Assembly: GCA_000827325.1 (NCBI GenBank)
Contig: KN832883.1
Location: 696,648 to 760,647, forward strand
DNA length: 64,000 bases
Reading direction: 5' to 3'
Origin: Oidiodendron maius Zn
Taxonomy: Eukaryota > Ascomycota > Leotiomycetes > Myxotrichaceae
The notes under the pieces were generated by a model. It was not told the origin of the DNA, ran no database searches, and worked only from the letters and a program-made list of their open reading frames with translations. How positions within the stretch are numbered: the stretch's first letter is position 1; every line of letters begins with the position of its first letter. Below are positions 35,454-46,100 of this stretch, in pieces. Both the position numbers and the translations under genes were made by a program.

Positions 35454-36669
35454 TTAGGGCGGTCTCGGCCAGACCTTGGAATCGGCTGGCATCGGATACC
35501 CAGTCGCCGGTGGAGGCGGTACCTCATGCTCCTCAATCCATCTGGCCACGGTATCGAGGTCACGGCATTTGTGCACTGTATTAAAATTGGCAAAGGGATC
35601 CGGGATATCCTTTACCCAGTGGTGCGGGATGACGCCCACGTCAGCGCTGCACATGATATTCTGCCGAAGCATTTCAAAGCAGTGGTCTAATAGGTGCGAT
35701 CAGCTGACTGTCCATTGCAATAGTGTGTGGATACTCACTGATGTGCACTTGGACGGTAATCGGTCTGTCGTTTAACCAGGTTGCCCATTTTTTGTTTTCT
35801 GGTCTTTCATAGTACTCCCTGTGATATGCTTGCCGAATCACGTTCAAACACTATCCCTCCGTCAGCTTGCTCGCAGGACAACACCAGTAATTCCAACAGA
35901 GAGCACTTACATGCATCTTGTGACTAATCTCGAGGAACCCAATATACCCGCCTCCGTAGTCTTCAGTAAACTTGGCAGACCCGTCTAAGTCCATGCCCAT
36001 TGCGGCGAATTCGTCGCGGGAAAAGCTGGCGTATTTCACTGGAGCGCTGGTCAGCCGAGGAGTTTCCAGGCCATGGCTGAAGAAGAGGGAAACGATGGGA
36101 ACTCCACGAACCAAACTTACCGAACCCCCATTTGTTCCACTCGCGGTCCATGGCTTCATTTGGATCTCCCCAGTGGCCAGAAAACTCAGAATTCTTTCCA
36201 AGTGTGCCTGTTAGGATGTTAGCCTACCGTAGAAGGTTAAGAACGGTCTGGGGTAAATACCATTGAACTTGACGTCATGTAGCTTATTGCTAACTTGATC
36301 CATTACGGTTGCTAAAACACATTAGAGCCAGTTGGGATGTTATGTCTTAGTGAACAGACAGTAAGTTGAACTGTGCCTCATGCATTTCTCGTCAATGTAA
36401 GGCTGCCATGCTCTTCCGAACAGAAAGGCTCCCACTGCAGTGACCACCAAGATACAGGTCACGGTGATGATAGAGAGGACACCGAAGCGTCGACGCGGAT
36501 GGTAAAGACTGTAATCTTCGTCGCGGAGGAGAGCACGCGCACCATCCTGGTTGTCAAGGCTATCTTCGTCAGAAGTTCGTAATGATTTTTCTAAGCTTGC
36601 GGATGGCACCGCAAAGTACATCTGCGGCCGGCCGAGTGAGCCCTTGATGACTTGTATCCAAGATCGCAT
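35454..36669 (-). CDS. UstYa-type (DUF3328) oxidative cyclase, copy 2
   Basis: A six-exon gene on the minus strand: 36360..36669, 36261..36311, 36121..36207, 35911..36038, 35739..35850, 35454..35686. All phases join to give 306 residues. It has a cytoplasmic N-terminus and one helix (FGVLSIITVTCILVVTAVGA). HKMHCLNVIRQ and, across an intron, HINHC in front of FEMLRQNIMCSADVGVIPHH supply the two HxxHC motifs; KYASFSRDEFAAMGMDLDG and FNTVHKCRDLDTV are further family signatures. Both HxxHC motifs are split at or next to intron boundaries (the first between HKMH and C). Divergent from the precursor gene, with 1 kb between them. Predicted role: oxidative cross-linking of the Tyr-containing core peptide. 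Confidence 0.87.
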
Positions 36670-37696
36670 AGTGATGATTCGGATTCAGGATTATTGGGTG
36701 GTAGACATTGAAAGAGAGTGAGTGATTGAAAGTGAAGACATGTAAGAAGGGGAAGGATATAAGGTGAGGGCTGCAAAGAATTGCAATTGGAGGGTGTAAT
36801 AAGCAAAGATTACCAGTCGTTTCCTTTGAGATGCCTGTCTGCCTGTTGCGGAAGGTAGCTTTGTGGTTATTATCTGTTTCCATGCAGAGAAATACGGCAT
36901 CTTTCGTCGTTCATACCCCTCACCGTCGGAATTTGAACTGCTGATGTTTGCCTCTGGAAGTGCAGTACTAAATCGAAGTAAATAGCATATTTTGGACTAG
37001 TCTTCATATTACACCGTCTCCTGTTCGCCAATAAATATAGGCCCCAGGCATTTTTGCGCGCAATCCATCCCGTATGCGTCGATATTAAAATCTTCTTGCC
37101 AAGTACCATACTAAGCCTCTTCAGATCTCTTAAAATAATACGGAGTTCGGCGAGAACTTCAATTGGCTTATAAGTTCTTAGATTAGCATGCATGATTTAT
37201 GCAGGATTTTACTTGCCCATCATACGAGGTAAGCGAAGGCAGTGGCTACCAGGTGAGGGGATGCCACTTTAAGAATGAGAATGCCTACCACTCTTCAACA
37301 TCTCCGAGAGAACCTCCTCTTTCGTCTTATTCCCACCCCATAGTAGATGAGCGGTGGAACTGTGGAGTTGTGCATGAGAACCAGGAGCCGTGGATGGGTC
37401 GACTTCCTAGGAGACTACCCCACTTGTATAACGAACCATCCAGGGTGTCATCGCGCATGTGGATACATGTCGACGAAATACTATCCATAGCAAGTATCAT
37501 TTCATACAGTCACGAGTGCATAAGTATCCCGCCTTGCCAGACATAAAGGCAAAACCAACAAACGGTGTAGAGATTGATCCACCACGTCGAATCTCAAAAT
37601 TATCATAATCATATTCTAATTCACTTGCCGACGGTACGTCCCTCATGCTCTTATTAACCACAAGCTTCCCACGCTGAGATCATTTAGAAAGACACC
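36670..37696. promoter_or_regulatory. Divergent promoter region, UstYa-2 / RiPP precursor
   Basis: 1027 bases between outward-facing starts. A minus-strand frame at 36870..37193 has no motif and is not called. No operator recognised. Confidence 0.4.
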
Positions 37697-38068
37697 ATGG
37701 TTAAGTTTACCACCACCATCGTTATTGCCTTTGCGTGTCTCGCCGCCGCCGCACCTACCAATGACTACCCCAAGTATGGCTCTGTGGGCGATTTTGAGGC
37801 CGTCAACAAGGGGAAGCGCACAAATGACTACCCCAAGTACGGCTCTATAGGCGACTTTGAAGCAGTCAACAAGGAGAAGCGTACCAATGACTATCCAAAA
37901 TACGGCTCCGTAGGCGACTTTGAAGCTGTGAACAAGGAGAAGCGCACAAATGACTATCCAAAGTATGGCTCTGTGGGCGACTTCGAGGCAGTCAACAAGG
38001 AGAAGCGTACCAATGACTATCCAAAATACGGCTCTGTAGGCGACTTCGAGGCTGTCAACAAGGATTAA
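37697..38068 (+). CDS. Repeat RiPP precursor (dikaritin/Kex2-processed type)
   Basis: A single-exon 123-residue protein. Residues 1-19 are a signal peptide (MVKFTTTIVIAFACLAAAA). From residue 21 there are five near-identical units of 21 residues. Each begins TNDYPKYG, continues S(V/I)GDFEAVNK, and the first four end in Lys-Arg (NKGKR once, NKEKR three times); the last stops at NKD. This is the architecture of fungal UstA-like precursors: secretion signal, tandem core copies, and dibasic sites for a Kex2-type protease. The likely core is within NDYPKYG, where two tyrosines flank Pro-Lys and could be cross-linked; the GDFEAVNK part would be the spacer. It is surrounded by four UstYa-type genes, which matches known dikaritin loci. 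The product is unknown. Confidence 0.93.
   Translation: MVKFTTTIVIAFACLAAAAPTNDYPKYGSVGDFEAVNKGKRTNDYPKYGSIGDFEAVNKEKRTNDYPKYGSVGDFEAVNKEKRTNDYPKYGSVGDFEAVNKEKRTNDYPKYGSVGDFEAVNKD
37757..38065. repeat. Coding tandem repeat, five units of 63 bases
   Basis: The precursor body is built of 63-base units (37757, 37820, 37883, 37946, 38009; the last shortened to 57 bases). Differences between units are mostly at third codon positions (for example AAGTAT/AAGTAC/AAATAC for Lys-Tyr), so the peptide is more conserved than the DNA. Confidence 0.92.
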
Positions 38069-38749
38069 GCGTACGGATGCCTCTTAACTTCTCATTGAGA
38101 TGTTTGGCTGTATATCCATCAGATAGATGAGAACTGCTTGCGGTTTGAGTTGTACCGGTAGCAGCATATACAGAAATCTACAAAAGCCATTTGCATCCTT
38201 CAATGATTCTTTTTGGTGGTCTAGTCCATATTGAGTGAAAGCCTAAGCATATGAAATAACGACTAACAGATTCGCAAATAACGGCAGCTTTAGAGAGAAC
38301 TACAACTCGGTGTAAGCCGCCTTAGCGTCGGTCCTGCATCTGCATCAACCCCGCGCTAGCGTCGACCCCACTGCCAGCAAAAATTTCCAGATAAGGCAGG
38401 ATATTCCAGTGATATTGAAACGTCCTCCTGGGCCACTGATCTCAGCATGGTATGTAATGTGCTCGCTGCAAGGTAGTCGTTAGCGCGGATTAACACTGAG
38501 CTGAGAGGCCTTAGATTATCACATTATTGGTGTAAATCTAGCTGTAGGAGGTGTAATTTAGCCAGCTGGGAAATCAACTACGTCCCCAAATGACTCGTAT
38601 CTCAGTCACCCAACAAGTCATATCCATGTACCCTCGGCTACCTCCCTGGGTCCAGAAGGCATAGTCCACACAGTCTGTATCTCGCGTTTTACTTTCGCTT
38701 CATTTTGCTAGAAAGCCTCGACTTACACGATACCAGACATTCCCTCACA
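38069..38749. other. Intergenic, precursor to UstYa-3
   Basis: Contains the precursor 3' end and the UstYa-3 promoter. No further frame supported. Confidence 0.45.
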
Positions 38750-39502
38750 ATGACAGAGAACTCGTATGTCCAACATGTACGTCTAAAAGCGCAGTTACTA
38801 ACTGACCAATACAGCTCGTCTCCGTCTTGTTCAGAGCCATTCATACCCAAGGGCGACAAACATGAGTTTTCGGAAATTAAGACCAGCGATGAAGAAGACG
38901 CCGACTTTGTAATCCCTCACGCTCGGCCACAAAGTCGTCTTCGTACAAACTTGTGGTTTATCTTCAAGACCGTCATAATTGTACTAGCTAGCTATGGACT
39001 CGTCCACCTCGGCGTATCGACTGCAGCTAGCATCCGAAGAGCTGCAATGCCGCCGTGCAATTGTGGTTCCTCCATCGCAGAGGCACTCACCCTAGATTGC
39101 AAATACGATTCCCTCTCCACCTCCTGGCTCCCACCGCACTGCCGTGATGACGAACTGACTGGCCTCTTTGAAAAGTCCGGCCCTGGCCCAAACGGTGAAT
39201 GGAATTACTACGCCTCCAACTTGAACACATCCAAGATATTCACACTCGAGGAAATGGCACATCTGGCAGAAAAGCCAGACTCAGAACGACAGGCCTGGGC
39301 GACGTTAGAGTGGCATGACAAGCATTGCTTTTTTACATTATTGAAACAAGTACGCGGCAAGGTCAAGATGCAATACACGGGATTTCCGAGCGCAACAGCG
39401 CATGCGGAGCATTGTGCGATGGGCATGGCCGAGGGTCGGCCAGGGAACCAAATTCTTGTTTCAATGAACCCTGGATTTGGAGATGCAAAGCCCGGCGAGT
39501 AG
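38750..39502 (+). CDS. UstYa-like protein, divergent, copy 3
   Basis: A two-exon gene (38750..38763 and 38815..39502; 51-base intron with GTATGT donor, phase 2) coding for 233 residues. It has one membrane segment (WFIFKTVIIVLASYGLVHLG) and then the lumenal motif CNCGSSIAEALTLDCKYDSL, LPPHCRDDELTGLFEKSGPG and WNYYA, typical of a fungal subgroup often beside UstYa genes. Two HxxHC motifs are present: WHDKHCFFTLL and AHAEHCAMGM. It is smaller and more divergent than copies 1, 2 and 4, and lacks the HQLHC form. Directly downstream of the precursor on the same strand. Predicted to modify the same peptide; the precise step is unknown. Confidence 0.8.
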   Translation: MTENSYVQHVRLKAQLLTDQYSSSPSCSEPFIPKGDKHEFSEIKTSDEEDADFVIPHARPQSRLRTNLWFIFKTVIIVLASYGLVHLGVSTAASIRRAAMPPCNCGSSIAEALTLDCKYDSLSTSWLPPHCRDDELTGLFEKSGPGPNGEWNYYASNLNTSKIFTLEEMAHLAEKPDSERQAWATLEWHDKHCFFTLLKQVRGKVKMQYTGFPSATAHAEHCAMGMAEGRPGNQILVSMNPGFGDAKPGE

Positions 39503-40248
39503 AAGAAGATGATGTGATACCAATCATGTTTGTAGCTTAGTAGAATGAAATGTCGAGAATTCGAAAGCGGGGTTCTTCTCCTCTTCATAAATGCGTTTCA
39601 TCAAGGCATGGCAGACACTTGACAGGTGACAAGGGTTACCTCACTCTCTTCGTTTTGTTTGCCTCTAGCTTATACCATCTTTATTGCAATGTGTCAAAAT
39701 TGATATATTTGCAGACTTCACGATACCCAAAAATTGAATCAATTCGAGCAGGTGTGTAGCCTAGCTCTAGGTACGCTAGCGCTTGAATTGTAGCCGATAC
39801 CGATTGGGGACATAAAAGTATACTCGGTCTGTAATAATTGTGGTGGTAGAGATAGTGGTAGAGAGGGGACTGAACGTGGTAGTGGCCTAATTAGACATAG
39901 GTTTATCTATCCCTGACTAACTTTCTTTTTGATGCCGTACTTCGTACCCCACCTGTAAACCCAGTCGCACCCTTACAAGCTTCAAGAAAGTTCTAGGCCA
40001 AGATGTATTAACCTAGCGCTAGCTGCGCGTCTGTGTGGCTTACCAAGGTTAGATCAGCAATATCCCAACTAGTGAACTGATCGTAGGACGCCGCCACACA
40101 AATAAGCCGCAGAAGCTGCACGCTGGCCTTGTCCACCTGATGAGAAGAGGCCGAGGATCAGTTTTCCAATACCTCGCGATGCCCACTTTCCCAAGAGAAT
40201 TCAACGTCCCCTTGCTTTCTTCGCACACCGAATTCTCAATTCGGAGCA
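39503..40248. other. Intergenic, UstYa-3 to UstYa-4
   Basis: No supported gene; holds the promoter of UstYa-4. Confidence 0.45.
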
Positions 40249-41119
40249 ATGCTCGACACTGACCCTGAGAACGAAGTGCCTTTCCTGCCCAAAGATCATG
40301 AGACCACACGGAAAGCACACCGTGACTACCAGAGCGGCCAAGCAACCCGACGCTTGATTGTCACTGTCGCCTTAGTCAGTGCTTTGGTTTCTGCTGCCGG
40401 AACGGTCATTATGCACAATCTTCTTCCAATATTTTCCATTGCTTCAAGTAGAAGCCCACCGCGACCGGAACTTCTTCCATCTTTGAACCTCCCTCCGCTC
40501 GGAAACCTTATTCGAACCTATGTCGGCGATCAACGGGCATATTATGATAAAGATCTAAATGTCAGCCGTGAAGCGTGGATGTCGTTGTTTCCTCGTATGT
40601 TGCTTGTCCTTTAATCGCTGTTGTTGATACTGATCGAACCTCAGCGGGAATGGGCTATGTTTCTATGGACAGCATAAAAGACGCGGGAGAAATCCCTCAG
40701 CTCTTTCAGGATATGAGCACGGATGGCTCAGGACGTTTCTGTATTGCTGCATTCCATCAACTCCACTGTCTCGTAAGCCTTCCCATTGCTTCATTCGTCA
40801 CCTCTTTCTAAATGCCAACCAGTTCCTCATCTACGCCGACTTTCGTCGCGCCCTGAGTGGTAAACTCACACATCAAGATGCACATGTATTGCAAAATGGG
40901 CATTCTTCACATTGCTTTGATTATCTCCGAGAGAGTATTATTTGCGCCGCAGACAGTGCTCTTGAACCCTTCCGGTCTCCGTTCGATGGTGGCACTCAAG
41001 GTAACGGCGTCGATGGCTTTGGAACTGTACATCAGTGTCGAGATTTCAAACAGTTATTTGAGTGGGGTGAAAAATTTCGATACAGCGATGGGCATGACGC
41101 AGAGAAATTTGAGGGCTGA
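40249..41119 (+). CDS. UstYa-type (DUF3328) oxidative cyclase, copy 4
   Basis: A three-exon gene (40249..40594, 40645..40772, 40823..41119; two 50-base introns) coding for 256 residues. The anchor is LIVTVALVSALVSAAGTVIM. Signatures: AFHQLHCL at the exon 2 end (HQLHC), GHSSHCFDYLRESIICAADS (HSSHC) and VDGFGTVHQCRDFKQLFEW. This is the classical UstYa pattern and most like copy 1 in its motifs. It closes the RiPP locus on the right; the next gene is an unrelated acetyltransferase on the other strand. Confidence 0.88.
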
Positions 41120-41457
41120 TATGGAACGGAAATTCAGCACCTTTCTTGGGGTGGTGTCATTCAATGGCCCGCCTTTTATAACATAGGGATACTATATTGG
41201 GTGATCTAGAGTGTTAATCTGGTTCAATCCAGTGAGGTTACAATATATTTTTCTCTCAGCTCAACACAGCTCGCCGTCTGAGAAATGACAGCAAGATGAA
41301 GCAAAAGTCGTCAATGAAGAACGGGGACGCAGGGATGGGTATTCAGGTTGAAGACATAATATAGATATTTAAGTACAACTTTTAGGCAGAATTTTTTGAC
41401 ATGTCTCCTAGAAAGGCCCTGCCGACGGCCGTACTATTTTCAACTACCTAAATAGAC
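41120..41457. other. Convergent 3' intergenic region
   Basis: Short AT-rich spacer between UstYa-4 and the acetyltransferase 3' ends. Confidence 0.5.
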
Positions 41458-42237
41458 CTATTTCTTCGGATCCCTCTTCATATACCTAATTATATACCTT
41501 CCCCATTTCCCGCTCCCTTTGTCCCCCATAACCTCCTCGTCCTCTCTCGGCCTTCTCGGTGCCCACTTATCCAGATCTAGGTCTAACTCCCTCACAACCT
41601 CAAACCCGAATTTCTTATACGCCTCATACGCCTGATGTGATGAATGCACCCATATAGTTAGGCCCAACTTATCTGCGATAGCATTACCATATTGAAGCAG
41701 GGCGCTGCCTACGCCTTGGGATTGGTGCGAAATCGAAACATGGAGACCGGTGATAAAAATGCAGGGCTTGTCCTTGGGAACGATGTTCGACTGCCAGTGC
41801 TCCATATCACGGGCTTCGAGAGCTTTGAGACGATCAATTGAGTCTTCCTCCTTTTTCTCTCCGCTATCATTCTTGTCCTGATTTGCCAACTCATCCTTCT
41901 TCTCATGATGCTCTTTGGTTACCGCTAACTTGTCATCTCCGGGTCCCCTCCAAGGAATCACCGCCTCATCCACGTCTTTAAACGCCCAGCCCGCATGCCC
42001 CACGGTCTCGCCGGTCTCCTCGTCTATGGCTTTGACATAGATTTGCGTTTTTCGGTCAAGGCTATCGAGCATCATGGAGCAGATGATGTCGTACATATGG
42101 TATGGTTTCCGACCTAGGTTTTTCACGGTGGTGTGGGGGTCGACAGCGAAGGCGGAGGAGGTTATCTGAGCGCAGGTGGGGATATCTGCGTAGTTGAGGG
42201 GTTGTATGGAAACAGAGATGCGCTTGCTGGGAGGCAT
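41458..42237 (-). CDS. GNAT-family N-acetyltransferase
   Basis: A single-exon 259-residue protein from ATG 42237 (MPPSKRISVSIQPLNYADIP). It shows the GNAT order: N-terminal YADIPTCAQITSSAF, beta-strand with VGHAGWAFKD, the acetyl-CoA loop VSISHQSQGVGSALLQYG (Q/R-x-x-G-x-G/A motif) and the C-terminal AYEAYKKFGFEVVRELDLDL. A charged insertion (EHHEKKDELANQDKN and following) separates the halves. The substrate is unknown: peptide or metabolite acetylation is possible because it sits between the RiPP genes and the PKS, but such genes are also common housekeeping neighbours. The frame is open upstream to 42429, but 42237 is a better start. Confidence 0.85.
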   Translation of the reverse strand: MPPSKRISVSIQPLNYADIPTCAQITSSAFAVDPHTTVKNLGRKPYHMYDIICSMMLDSLDRKTQIYVKAIDEETGETVGHAGWAFKDVDEAVIPWRGPGDDKLAVTKEHHEKKDELANQDKNDSGEKKEEDSIDRLKALEARDMEHWQSNIVPKDKPCIFITGLHVSISHQSQGVGSALLQYGNAIADKLGLTIWVHSSHQAYEAYKKFGFEVVRELDLDLDKWAPRRPREDEEVMGDKGSGKWGRYIIRYMKRDPKK

Positions 42238-43125
42238 GGTAGCAATAAAGAGAGTAGACTCTGTTGTAGCGGATAGGTGGGAGGAATAGGAGTAGAACTT
42301 TGTTGGGGTAGAGCCTATAGCGGTGCCTTGGAGGGGTAATACAGTAGAGACCGTCGTAAGCGAGCCGACAATTATGAGTAGCGATAGGTTTACGATAAGA
42401 TGATACTCAGAATCAAAGGCACAATTCAATTTTTGGTACTACATGTCACCAGCCTGCATGAATCTTTAATCTTAACCAAACACGCCTGTATTTTTATATG
42501 TCCTAATACAAGGTGTCAGACGTCGCTAATTCCAGAGGCTACTCCTGACCAACCCTGACTCCTAACCACCTACCTGTGTATCCTTCTAGCTGTAAAAGAG
42601 TACAGAAACGGTTTGATACCTTACAGGATATTATATAATTTCCCATGGAATCTCATAATACTATTCATCTGTCAGTATATTAAAGGTCTAACGGGTGATA
42701 TGTAGCTGGGTGAGATTAGCTGAACTCATAATATTTTACCAAGCGATCCCTACTAAATTTAGGCACCTTCGCTGACCGCTTTTCGCAATTCCCAAAAAGG
42801 CTTGAATGGGAGTCGTGCTACCGACTAGACTTTACCGTATCTACTAAACAGTGGGTATAATAACTGAGCGGAGCTATCTGTGACGAGCTTTGCATCAAAA
42901 ATCACAATCACGTATCGAGTGCTGAATGGTATTGGCCTGGGTCCTCGTCCTCAAAGAGATGCGTCAGAATTCAGGAAAGTTGAGGAAGATAATAAGAAAA
43001 CAGTCAATTTTTTAGCAAAAAATCCTTTATAAACGGACAAGTCTAAGTATATATGTCGCAATTTAGTCCACACAACTGACACAAAGCCCTCCAACGCCTG
43101 TGTTCTTTCACCCAAACCTAGTAGA
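42238..43125. other. Intergenic, acetyltransferase to PKS
   Basis: No supported gene; contains the acetyltransferase promoter and the PKS 3' end. Confidence 0.5.
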
Positions 43126-46100
43126 TCAGCAATACTGCTCTAACCAGGAAGTCATGTCCCCAATAGTTGGACACTCAAGGAAGAGCGAGCTTTTCACCTC
43201 TATGCCTAACTCAGCGCGGAATTTCTCTGAAAGGACAAGCGACATGAGCGAATCGATTCCCAGCTGCACAAAACTTGCGTCAGCGGTCAGGTCTCCGATA
43301 TCCAGACCAGTCTCGCGAGCCATGAGCTGCAGGCACTGGCCGACCACGCCTGACTCAGTAGGTGTAGCAATTCCTGGTGTATTCCCGCTCGTGGTTGTAA
43401 CCATCTCCGATGGAGGAGTGGGTGGCTGCGTGGGAACCACGACATTGTTTTGGGTGGGAGGCTCTTTGTTCATCGGTTGCATGGAATTTGTTGTCCCGTT
43501 GACCTTAGCCGATGGGGCAGCGACACCAACAGCCGGTACAGAAGGGGGGAGCAGAGAGGATGTAGCAAGTATGCGAGTTGTCTGGGTAGCAGGAACATGA
43601 TCGTTATTGACACCATTCGTGTCGGCAGGGGAGAAGAAGCGGTCCATCAGAAGACGTGGGACTCGCCTGAATCTTATCTGTCCAACCATGCCAACAATCT
43701 TATTGTCCTGCAAAATGTACACGTCGCCACCGTACATGTTTCCACCTTCATCCGGCAACTGGAACATACGCACATAACTGCGGTATTTAGCTCCAGGTTC
43801 GAGTGGCTTAAGCAAGCGGAAGCTATCACATCCAGGAGTGACGTAGAAGAAGTCGCGCGAGTTAGACGCATCACTTCCGTTCATTACCAGGCCCGCGAGG
43901 TGTGACACACTATCAATCCAGTGCGGTGGCGTGTGCCAGTTTCCGTGGCGCTCTGGGATGAGAGTAATATCCGCCATGGCCTCGTGTTCATGCAGCACCA
44001 CACTGTCCATGCCGCGATATCTGTCGGCGTAGTCTACCACGTTTTTGAAGAGTGCGTACGCCAGAGGCTTGGACAGCTTGCTAGCAAAACCCTTTGCCGC
44101 CATGTGCTCGAGCACCTCGATACGACCAAGGACGAGGTGTGTGACCCTATCCCACTCCGTGCACCAAATACGGGCATCTTCGAAACGCACGACACCACTC
44201 GCAAAACACTCAGCAGCACGCTCTCCCGTATGAGGGCTAGCATTGAACCATGCCAATGTCATGGATCGTGAAGTAAGGTCGAGATAGGCTTCAACTACAA
44301 GTGGCTGCGAGCTGCCTTTCGTCTTATTGGCAACCTGCGCATGCAAGACCTCGAACTCGCCGAAATTCATGTGTACATCCTTTGCTTGCGGCACAAGCCG
44401 GTTGTAGAGGTACTCACCGATGGTCAATGCCATATCGGTCCAGATGGACTGTGACTGCTGTTAGCTGTGATACTCTTTTAGGCTTGTTCCAAGAGCGCAG
44501 GAGAAAGTGCTAAATTAAATTGACACTGGCCGGAAGAAGTAAATCTACTCACCGAGGTAGCAACGCCACAGTTGTTCATCTTATGTCCGTAGACGGCCTC
44601 AAGGAAATCAGGGTGCTGTAAATCTGAGAGGATTTGGAGAGTAGCTGTTGACTCCTCGACCGTCTCGTATGTGATTTGATGGATAAGTGAGGTTCTCAAA
44701 GCAGAAGTACTCAACGTTGGCGGTCCCAGTGCCTTGCCGTTGCTGCCCTGTCCGCCGTGCTTTAGATGCGCTTTATCAAGAGTCCAGGTACCAATGTAGG
44801 GAATCCAGTAATTTGTCTCATTCCAGCTGTACTTAGGAAGACTGAGCAGAGTATAGGCTTTCTCGTTGGGTCTGAAATACTCAGCCCAGGTCAGCTTCAG
44901 ACCTGCCAGATGCAGCGTGGCAAGGCTCCTAGCCATGGTGGCCATATTATCCTCGTTTCGTCGGCATGACGAGGCCACGCGAGCCTCTGGTATAAGACTG
45001 CGAACAAAACCTGCACATATGGGATGCGGTCCGACGTCAATCCACAGTGTAGCATCGTCAACCATTCCGAAGTCCTGCCCTGCTTCGACGGCTGCTGCGA
45101 AGTCCACCGTCTCGCGCGCCGCACGACGAAGGTAACCTGCGTTGATCGTCTTGCCATCAAATACAGCACTGCCAAGTAGAGGTGACAACACGGGGATGGT
45201 GGGAGCCTTGAAAGGCACATGTTTAGCAGCGGCCTCGAATGCGTCCAGCACGGCATCCATCTGCGCCGTGTGGAATGCCAAGGGCATCTCTAGTTGGACA
45301 CACTTGTGGCTGCTAGCTTCCAGCTTCTGGCGGATGATATCGATATCTTCTCTGGCGCCGCCAATGACAGTGTCTTGGTAAGTATTGCGGCATGACACCT
45401 CGTACTTGGCGGCTCCGACAAGTTGCTCAATCTCATTGGCTGAGGCACGAACCGACAGCATCGAGTGACTGCCCAGAGTACACCGCTCTTGGATCAACTG
45501 GGCACGCTTGCCAACGAGATAAAGGGCGTCGGCAGCGGATATGACGCCAGCAACGGCGAAGGCTGCATACTCACCCAGGCTGTGGCCGACGACGGCACTG
45601 ATACGGACACCCAGGAGCGACCAGAAGCGGGCCAGGGCAATCTCGAGCACTACGACGCTAAGTTGGGACAGGACTGGCGAAACAGGCCCATCGTCCTCGT
45701 TGATGCTGCCATCAATGACAGGGACGATGGAAGGGAAACCGAGTCGCACAACGAGATGGTCAAGTTGCAGGACCTGTTCCCGGAAAAAGGGGAACTCGGC
45801 AAATAGCTCCCTGCCCATGCCACTGTAGAAGGCACCCTGGCCAGTAAAGGCTAACACCACAGCGGGAGGCTCGGAAGGAACGGGACGCACATCAGTAAGT
45901 GTCGTGTCCTGCAGGGAAGAGCGCAGGAACTTCTGCAGCCCTGTGATGCTGGAGACGGCAGTGGCTGTACGCAGGCTATGGTGCATGCGTCGAGCACATA
46001 CCGTATAAGATAGATCGGCCAGATTTGTTTCTGGGTGCTGGTCCAGAAACGCAAGCAGATTCTCCACGTTTGATTGTAGCGACTTCTTGCTCTTGGCCGA

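Noticed and set aside
36870-37193. Minus-strand 107-codon open frame between UstYa-2 and the precursor
   Set aside because: No motif, no signal peptide, no splice partners; composition fits chance, and it lies in the divergent promoter region.
37697-38068. Precursor as a hydrophobin, repeat cell-wall protein or mating pheromone
   Set aside because: No hydrophobin cysteines, no CaaX end, and four adjacent UstYa-type genes; repeated Lys-Arg units with Tyr-rich cores fit the RiPP model better.
32825-41119. CRISPR-like array suggested by regular 63-base repeats
   Set aside because: The units are in-frame coding repeats without spacers, in a eukaryotic genome.
43100-43600. Plus-strand 166-codon frame and others across 43-48 kb
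   Set aside because: Antisense to the PKS, whose active-site motifs fix the coding strand.
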